Shown here piece after piece: positions 58,440 through 64,000 of a stretch of 64,000 nt of DNA (within the stretch, counting starts at the first letter, position 1; every line of letters begins with the position of its first letter). The position numbers and the translations under genes are program-made. Source of the stretch: Ochotona curzoniae (Eukaryota; Chordata; Mammalia; Lagomorpha; Ochotonidae); assembly GCF_017591425.1 (NCBI RefSeq), contig NW_024466512.1:17301001-17365000 (forward strand), in the 5' to 3' direction. The notes beneath the pieces were generated by a model, which saw only the letters and a list, made by a program, of their open reading frames with translations, was not told the DNA's origin and made no database searches.

Positions 58440-58920
58440 GTTTCCCCGGAGTAAGATGGTAGACCTGTGTTCAGCTCTCTGAGGAATCTCCCTGTTACCT
58501 TCCACAATGGCGGTAGTGGTTCACACTCACAGTGTGTTAGAGTTCTCTTCCCCACATCCTTGCCAGCATTTTTTTTTTTAATTTTGGGATAACAGACACT
58601 TTAAATTGTGTTTTTTGTTAGCATGCCCCTGAAGGCTAGTGATCCTGAGTGTGTTTTCATTTTTATTGGCCACTTTTATTTCATCCTTTGAAAACTACTT
58701 GTTCAAGCCCTTTGCTGACTGCTTAACTGGACTGCTTGATTTGTTGTTGAGTTTCCTGGGATGATGATAGATCTTGGACATCAGTCCTTCGTCAGTTGCT
58801 TAGTTTTCAAATATTTTCTCCCCGTCTGTTAGTTGCCCCTTTACTTTAAATTGTTTTGACTATGGTAAATTGTTTCTGGTACATGATTTCATAGCTGTCT
58901 GTTTAGGTTTTTGATGTTTA
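58440..58920 (-). mobile_element. L1 fragment, antisense, 3' part of ORF2
   Basis: L1 ORF2 blocks on the minus strand: CTCTGAGGAATCTCCCTGTTACCTTCCACAATGGCGG, TTCCCCACATCCTTGCCAGC, GATCTTGGACATCAGTCCTTCGTCAG, TTTTCAAATATTTTCTCCCCGTC. A T-run occurs at 58569-58580. Decayed, nothing intact. Confidence 0.82.
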
Positions 58921-59814
58921 GTGTTCTATATTTTACCTCCCAGTGTGAACACTTTTCTGATCCATGTTTTATCACACACACAAAAGTACATAGCAGAGAT
59001 TCTTTGCTTAGCATTCCACACCATCATCATCCATAAATGCCCCTCTGTCTTTCCGGTCATATTTGTAAAACATCATTGTGATCTGTAATATGATGTAAGT
59101 CATAAATCACAAATGTGTCAAGCTTATGATACCTCTGACCTTTTGAGAATATGCAGTCATTTTTGTAATGTTCATGTAATTTTCAGTCTATCTTTGTAGC
59201 ACGGTATTCATTGAGAATTTATGATTCTTATTAAAGGTAATCATGAAAGTATTACTATGTGTTGAGTATGCTATTAAGGCTGCACATAAAAATAATTTCA
59301 TTTGCCTCTGTTTAATACACATGTCTATGTATACTGCTCCATAATTCACCGATAACATAATGTGATTCCTTTAGGTCAGACTCCATCCTAGCACAAGAAA
59401 TACTAAAAATATTCAGGCTCTACACTAGCACCAGATATTCTCTAGATAGATAAATTTGGTGGAAAAAAAAGATCACATTGTAATGAAAGGCCCAGATCAA
59501 TAAATAATAAAATTTATGGTGTTAGAAACGCATAGTACTAGAGAAATAAAGATGAAGCAACGGGCCCTGCCTGCCAGGGGGATGAGAGTGGCTTCTTAGA
59601 GGAGTAGATATTTGAGCTGGATACTGGATTTGAGAAAACCCTTGGCACCTCAACATTCCTGGTGGTTCAAAGAAAAATGAAGTATTTCAGACCTGCAAGA
59701 AGTAGCCACAAAAAAAAAAACCCCATGAAAACATGTGTTACAGAGCAAAGGCCTTGGATGCCTTAGCTATAACCAAGAGGTGATGTTCTAGAGACCAGGG
59801 AATTTGGACTGTTT
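58921..59814. other. Unique block, no gene seen
   Basis: AT-rich and unassigned, with an A-run at 59708-59720. Part of 58921-59200 could be further L1 debris. No gene recognised. Confidence 0.35.
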
Positions 59815-59965
59815 CTGAAGAATGACAGTCAGATTCTGCCTAGATTGTAAATTCCAGGGTGGCAGAAATTACATTCCATGCATCTTTTTCCCTCCCACAG
59901 GGTCTGCCAGCTCTGTTTTGAACAGAATAAACATTCAATAGATGCTTGTTCATTGATTAATTTCT
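59815..59965 (+). mobile_element. L2 3'-end fragment, sense
   Basis: CTAGATTGTAAATTCCAGGG..GCAGAAATTACATTCC, CCTCCCACAGGGTCTGCC and AATAAACATTCAATAGATGCTTGTTCATTGATTAA follow the L2 tail, CTAGATTGTAAGCTCC..GGGCAG..AATAAATATTTGTTGAATGAAT. Confidence 0.7.
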
Positions 59966-60534
59966 TCCTGAGGGTGAAGCATTTCTAGCTGGCTGGTAGC
60001 CAATCACATTTTGAGTTTTCTCGAAGCCTGATAAAATGCTGACACCAAAGTAGTTAAAAAAAGAAAACGCAAATATTGTTAAGGTGATGAGAAGTATCAA
60101 CTTCATGACATTTCTCAGAGCCTGTCACCTTCACTCCGCCAGCCAGAAATGTTATTGTCAGCTTTCAGCAAAATTGGGGGGAAGTTAAAGCTACCTAATA
60201 GAGTCTGAAAGTGTGTTCTCATATGCGCCATTTAAAGTGGGTTTAGAAAGTATCTGTTCCTTATACTCTTTGAGGGTGACATGCTGGTGCTATGATTATT
60301 CAAACCGTAGGGAAATTAACTAATTTAGGAAACTTGGGATGCAGCTGGCGGAATGGAAGGATTATCCTCGTCCTCCACACGTGTTGAAACCAAGCCATTG
60401 GTGTCTGCACTGTAAATCACAGGAGTTACCAGCCTGTAGTCATTGCCAGGAGTAGCTGGGAATCAGGGAGGAGCACAGGCAGTTCTGCATTCAATGCAGA
60501 TTTCAGTTGTGTTTGTGACGTTGCCATTTATTCA
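59966..60534. other. Unique block, no gene seen
   Basis: No exon or repeat recognised. Moderately GC-balanced near 60360-60500. Confidence 0.35.
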
Positions 60535-60674
60535 TTTTTAAACACTTTTTAGTTTTGTATAAAGTGAACAAATTTCATGTGTTTTACAATGCAGATTTAG
60601 CAGCATCCCTCCCTCCCTCCCAGTCACATTCCTATATCCCTCCTTTCTTATTTGCTCGTTTATTTGCTTTAATC
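60535..60674 (-). mobile_element. L1 3' end, antisense (first part of a composite)
   Basis: TTTTAGTTTTGTATAAAGTG, AATTTCATGTGTTTTACAATGCAG and the (CTCC)n tract at 60607-60620 match the L1 3' end seen at about 10370-10460. The copy is interrupted by a SINE at about 60675. Confidence 0.72.
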
Positions 60675-60950
60675 CTTTTTAAAGATTTATTTACTTTTAT
60701 TGGAAAGTCAGTTATGAAGAGAGGATGAGATACAGAGAGGAAGATCTCTCTGATGGTTCACTCCCCAAGTGGCCTCAACGGCTGGAGCTGAGCCAATCTG
60801 AAGCCAGGAGCCAGGAGCTAGGAGCCTCCTCTGGGTCACAAGCAGGGAGCTGGATGAAAAGTGGAACTTCCAGGATTAGAACCAGCACCCATATGGGATC
60901 CTGGCGTGCTCAAGGCAAGGACCTTAGCTGCTAGACCACCATGTTGGGTG
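60675..60950 (-). mobile_element. C-repeat SINE inserted in L1, with internal deletion
   Basis: TTTAAAGATTTATTTAC tail side, AGATACAGAGAGGAAGATCTC, GGAGCCAGGAGCTAGGAGCC, then a jump from CTCTGGGTC directly to ACAAGCAGGGAGCTGG. About 60 bp of the usual middle part is missing. Head near GTTGGGTGC. TTTGCTTTAAT/TTTGCTTGAAT on the two sides may be the target-site duplication. Confidence 0.85.
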
Positions 60951-61282
60951 CTGTTTGCTTGAATTTTTACATTGACATATCTTAAGTTTACTCACAACAG
61001 GCTTAATACTCCATTAGGTAAAGAATTCAACAAATATCAATGACTGGTTTTCAACATTATAGACAAAGGCTGTAAGCACTAATCAAATCTCAAAATGTCA
61101 GTTTAGCTCATATAGATGACATTTTTTGTACTGTATATTTACCACAGATGAAAATCATTTAGTATTTGTCTTTTTGCAATTAGCCTCATGATTTCCAGTT
61201 GTGTCCATTTTGTTGCAGAGGACTGTATTTCATTCATTTTATGGCTGAGTAGTGGTCCATAGGGTATATTTAGCACATTTCC
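60951..61282 (-). mobile_element. L1 3' UTR and ORF2 end, antisense (second part of a composite)
   Basis: AAGAATTCAACAAATATCAATG, GTAAGCACTAATCAAATCTC, ATTTAGTATTTGTCTTTTTGC, TTTTGTTGCAGAGGACTG and TTTATGGCTGAGTAGTGGTCCATAGGG are the well-known L1 3' ORF2 and UTR blocks on the reverse strand. It is interrupted after TTAGCACATTTCC. Confidence 0.82.
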
Positions 61283-61538
61283 TTTCTTTTTTGAAAAAAG
61301 TTTATATACTATTCCATAAGCTCTGGGATTTCCCTTACCTCCTCGCAAAATGTCCTCACCACCAATGATTTCCCCTATGCTATTACTATAGCATATTCCA
61401 TCATAAGCAGTCAGAAGTCCATCATTCTGCTATAGAAGTGTATCCTGACATCACAGGTACAGACAATGGCAGAGAGTCCAGCGTCCTGTTGTGAAGATAT
61501 ATTTATTTAACAGTTTCTGTGGGAGTCCATCTATGATC
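61283..61538 (-). mobile_element. Second L1 3' fragment inserted in L1, antisense
   Basis: A T-run (tail) at 61283-61292, then sequence parallel to 37480-37685 (CCATCATTCTGCTATAGAAG, TGTATCCTGACATC, GACAATGGCAGAGAGTCCAGCGTCCTG). The host L1 resumes at 61539 with AGCACATTTT. This repeats the last bases before the insertion (61272-61282 AGCACATTTCC), which suggests a target-site duplication. Confidence 0.72.
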
Positions 61539-61680
61539 AGCACATTTTCCCTGTCCAGTCATCAGTTGATGGACATCTGGGCTGATTCTGTATCTCATCT
61601 ATTGTGGATTGAGCTACTAGCACCATAGAAGTACAGATAACTATCTTGTATGTTGATATCATGACATTAACATTTTGAAT
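61539..61680 (-). mobile_element. L1 ORF2 part, antisense (third part of a composite)
   Basis: TTTTCCCTGTCCAGTCATCAGTTGATGGACATCTGGGCTGATTCTG..ATTGTGGATTGAGC continues the host L1 where it was broken at 61282. It fades out near 61680. Confidence 0.8.
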
Positions 61681-62099
61681 TAAGGAGATACGTTGCAGTG
61701 TGTGATCTGAGGTTGGTTGGTCTGTGCTAACTGCTCTGTTTCCTTCTCAGCGAAACCTAAGATGTGATTTTCATCCTCAGCGCTTTGCAGAGCTGGGGCC
61801 CTAGAGCAGTTCTGCCTAATACTTGCCCGGAAGAGGAATACCAGGGTCATTCTGTCTTTTCACCAATGTCAGTTGTGATTTTGTTGCAGGTAGATTTGGT
61901 CATTAGCAAGGCTGGTGGATGCCAACATCAGCACCCTTGCTTTGGACACTGAGCTTTGCTCTCTGACATCTGGGGTGACTTATTTATGTAGGCAGCATGG
62001 TGTCTGGGGACTGTGAGCATTACCCCGCATCCTTACGGATTCCTGCTTCGGCATCTGCATCTGCCACTGTTCACTCAGTTCCTTCCCCTACTTCAAGGA
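61681..62099. other. Unique block
   Basis: No gene or repeat recognised. Confidence 0.35.
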
Positions 62100-62300
62100 G
62101 TTGTACCACATCTACACATCACCTGAGCTTCACTCTCCATTCCTCTGTTCTCATCAGACTTCTGTGGTGTATGTCCTTCCCTGGGCAAAACCAATGTCTG
62201 TGTTCAGTGGACGCCGATTCTCCTCCACCCTCAAGGCAGGTCCTCATGGCATTTTGTATGTACCTCCTTTGTAACACTTGCCACCTTATGTAAAGCTGTC
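62100..62300 (+). mobile_element. Possible L2 fragment
   Basis: CATTTTGTATGTACCTCCTTTGTAACACTTGCCACC is reminiscent of an L2 region with TAGCACTTATCAC. The preceding CT-rich sequence is compatible. Weak evidence. Confidence 0.3.
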
Positions 62301-62830
62301 CTCAGGGTCCAGAGGTAATAATCAGTTCAAGAACATCAAACTTATTATTTTGCTTCAGTCAAGTATCTACAGCAGAGGCTCTTTGGCTTGTCCACAGTAA
62401 TAGTAACCAGAAAAGAAATAATAGCTGGGATATGATAGCACAGCATCCTAGTAGCACAAGGAAGCATTCCTTGGACCTTCATGGACTGAGGAAAGGCCCG
62501 CATTGCTGATTCTCACTCCGGCCCATCATGCTGCAGATCCAGAGTCCTGTTCTGCAAGGACACCATCTTTATCTTTCTTGTGCCTGCCTCCCTGCCAGGC
62601 ACTACCATTCCATAATTCTGCCAAGTGCTATCTTTTCTTCTTGACAGAGTGCTAAACAGTGATTTATTGCTTGAATACACATTGCTTTCATGGAAGTGAT
62701 TTGTTTAAAACAACAGTAAAGTGCTAAATAAATTATTCATTCCATGCTAATTCTTCACTTTTATGTGCCATAGTAAGCCTCAAAATAAGCAGCCCGTAGG
62801 GCGTTTTATTTTTGCCACATTAATCTTGGA
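62301..62830. other. Unique block, no gene seen
   Basis: No repeat recognised. 62690-62830 is AT-rich with ATTATTCATT and CACATTAATC motifs and lies directly before the GC-rich patch. Confidence 0.35.
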
Positions 62831-62834
62831 CAGT

Positions 62835-63170
62835 TTAAAGGGGCGGGGGTGAGGGGAAGAGGGAAGCTAAACAGTTTCCAGTGTTGAAAAAAAGAGACCC
62901 CAGGTTTTCGCTACAGGCACCTTCACGGCTGAAGGTTCTAGCAGCCTCGCTTCTTTCCCCTGTCCCAGTTTGCCCCTGCTGACTGCGATCAAGGAGCCCT
63001 CCTGCACATCGCACTGCAGAGTGAGCCACAGGGCCCGAGTCCTGTCCCAAGACCAGGAGGCAAGTGGATTCTTTTCAGGGACATTCTTGTTTCGCAGAAC
63101 ACAAGTGGAGAAGGGATTGTGGGGAACGGGGCAGAATTTTTTCTAAATTTCACTGACGCCGTGATTTAAG
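62835..63170. other. Small GC-rich patch with CpGs and a GC box
   Basis: The canonical GC box GGGGCGGGG is at 62840-62849, and about ten CpG dinucleotides follow in the next 330 bp, more than in neighbouring DNA. No TATA box, long open frame or splice signal identifies a promoter or exon. It is not large or dense enough to call a CpG island by eye. Confidence 0.35.
62840..62849. promoter_or_regulatory. GC box (Sp1/KLF-type site)
   Basis: The sequence GGGGCGGGGG matches the Sp1/KLF recognition consensus. One site alone does not demonstrate function. Confidence 0.4.
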
Positions 63171-64000
63171 ATTGAAGGATTATAAAGTGAAAGCAACAGC
63201 TGCAGCATACTGACCCTTTTCCCCCCATCTGGTTTCTGACATGGCATGGTGATGTTGTTCTCTCCTGGCCTTGTATGAACCTCTTCCGGAAGCCTCAAGC
63301 CTGTGTTCGTTTGGGGCCATGTGGGTTACTGTCAGTTTATGAAGTCTTCGAATAGCAGAGGGACACGCGGATGGCTGCTTGTAGATTTGTCAGAACCCTC
63401 ATTTTCTTTCCTGAACATTCTTTCTCCAGGGTTACACTTACTATGAGTGTCCTGTAGATGTCATCCCTCAGATCGGGGAATTTAGATGAGACAGGACAAG
63501 TGTCAAGATCTCAAAACCTGACCAGAAGCCCAAGAGATCTACATCTGGCTGGATACTACTGAAGCCCAAACCTATCCCCATCTTGTATATAGAACTGTCT
63601 TGGGAACTGTCTCCCAAGATGATAACACAGATGGAAGTAAAAGTATATGAGTGACTTCGCTTGCTGTATGGTTTGAAGTGGATCGCATCTACAGCTAGTG
63701 AGGGATAAGCTGCTTTCTCTGTTTCTAAAGCATCTAGCGCCCACCTGATGGCTCCGTTAGCTCTGTCCAGTCACCATGAGCAATCAGGGCAAGTTCCTCT
63801 TTCCTCTTGTATGTGTCCTTGATCTCACTTAGCAGGACAGATACACACAGGAAGTGCTTAGAAAACACTTGGGAAGATGATAGAGAAATAAGCAGATATG
63901 GAGATGTATTAGAGAGAGAGAGAGATGACAACATTGAAAATGAAAGGAACATTTGTATACATTTCTAAAAGTTTTCCAAAAGTTTTTCTTTCTCCCAGGT
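63171..64000. other. Unique block to the window edge
   Basis: No repeat or exon recognised. A GAGAGAGAGAGAGA tract lies at 63912-63926. The last bases (TTTTTCTTTCTCCCAG then GT) look like a 3' splice site at the very edge, so an exon starting just past the window cannot be excluded. Confidence 0.35.

Noticed and set aside
62835..63050. 71-codon minus-strand frame in the GC-rich patch
   Set aside because: It has no domain or splice support. GC-rich sequence is expected to be open by chance.
1..64000. CRISPR arrays, bacterial operons, phage or plasmid features
   Set aside because: The tRNA-derived SINEs, L1, MIR and L2 repeats show a mammalian nuclear genome. No regularly spaced direct repeats with spacers are present.

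Overview
This is noncoding mammalian nuclear DNA, almost certainly from a lagomorph. Throughout the window are copies of a tRNA-derived SINE about 330 bp long that ends in an A-rich tail. Its sense-strand landmarks are a head like GGGCCYGGC..GGCCTAGTGGCTAAAG, a B-box-like GGTTCTAATCC, GGCCTGGGAAAGCAGT, and TGGGAGTGAATCAT. That is the lagomorph C repeat (CSINE). The young-copy consensus (GGATCCCATATGGGCGC, then CTGACTTTSCAATAAAA) fits pika (Ochotona) better, from memory, than the young rabbit subfamilies, but the species call is an inference.

I can support no protein-coding exon, tRNA, rRNA or other functional RNA gene. Every open reading frame is short. The longest are either antisense to LINE-1, inside SINEs or microsatellites, or random open stretches with no recognisable domain. 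The window is best read as intergenic or intronic sequence.

Layout. 0-10 kb: unique sequence with an old C repeat (372-665), a MIR (1350-1495) and C repeats at 2356, 5186, 8007 and 8620. 10-13.6 kb: an old C repeat, then a long minus-strand L1 carrying a SINE at 12483. 13.6-24 kb: mostly unique, with MIR, L2, two C repeats near 16 kb, a CA repeat, one old C repeat and a G13 run. 24-27.2 kb: old C repeats, a Tigger/MER2-like DNA transposon (25173-25490), an old L1 and a head-to-head C-repeat pair. 28.6-30.2 kb: MIR and an old C repeat. 32-38.7 kb: the densest SINE cluster (nine copies), with several perfect target-site duplications. 38.7-52 kb: unique blocks, some resembling conserved noncoding DNA, interrupted by C repeats, L1 and L2 pieces and a compound tetranucleotide repeat. 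52-61.7 kb: a short L1 with a 12-bp target-site duplication, a SINE-in-SINE nest (53506-54108), further C repeats, L1, L2, and a composite L1 (60535-61680) that has received both a SINE and a second L1 fragment. 61.7-64 kb: mostly unique, with a small GC-rich, CpG-bearing patch near 62.84-63.17 kb.

The repeats form a layered record: mammal-wide MIR/L2 remnants, then Tigger and diverged L1, then old C repeats, then younger C repeats and 5'-truncated L1 copies with recognisable target-site duplications. The unannotated blocks between them are where regulatory elements would lie, but conservation cannot be tested from one sequence.
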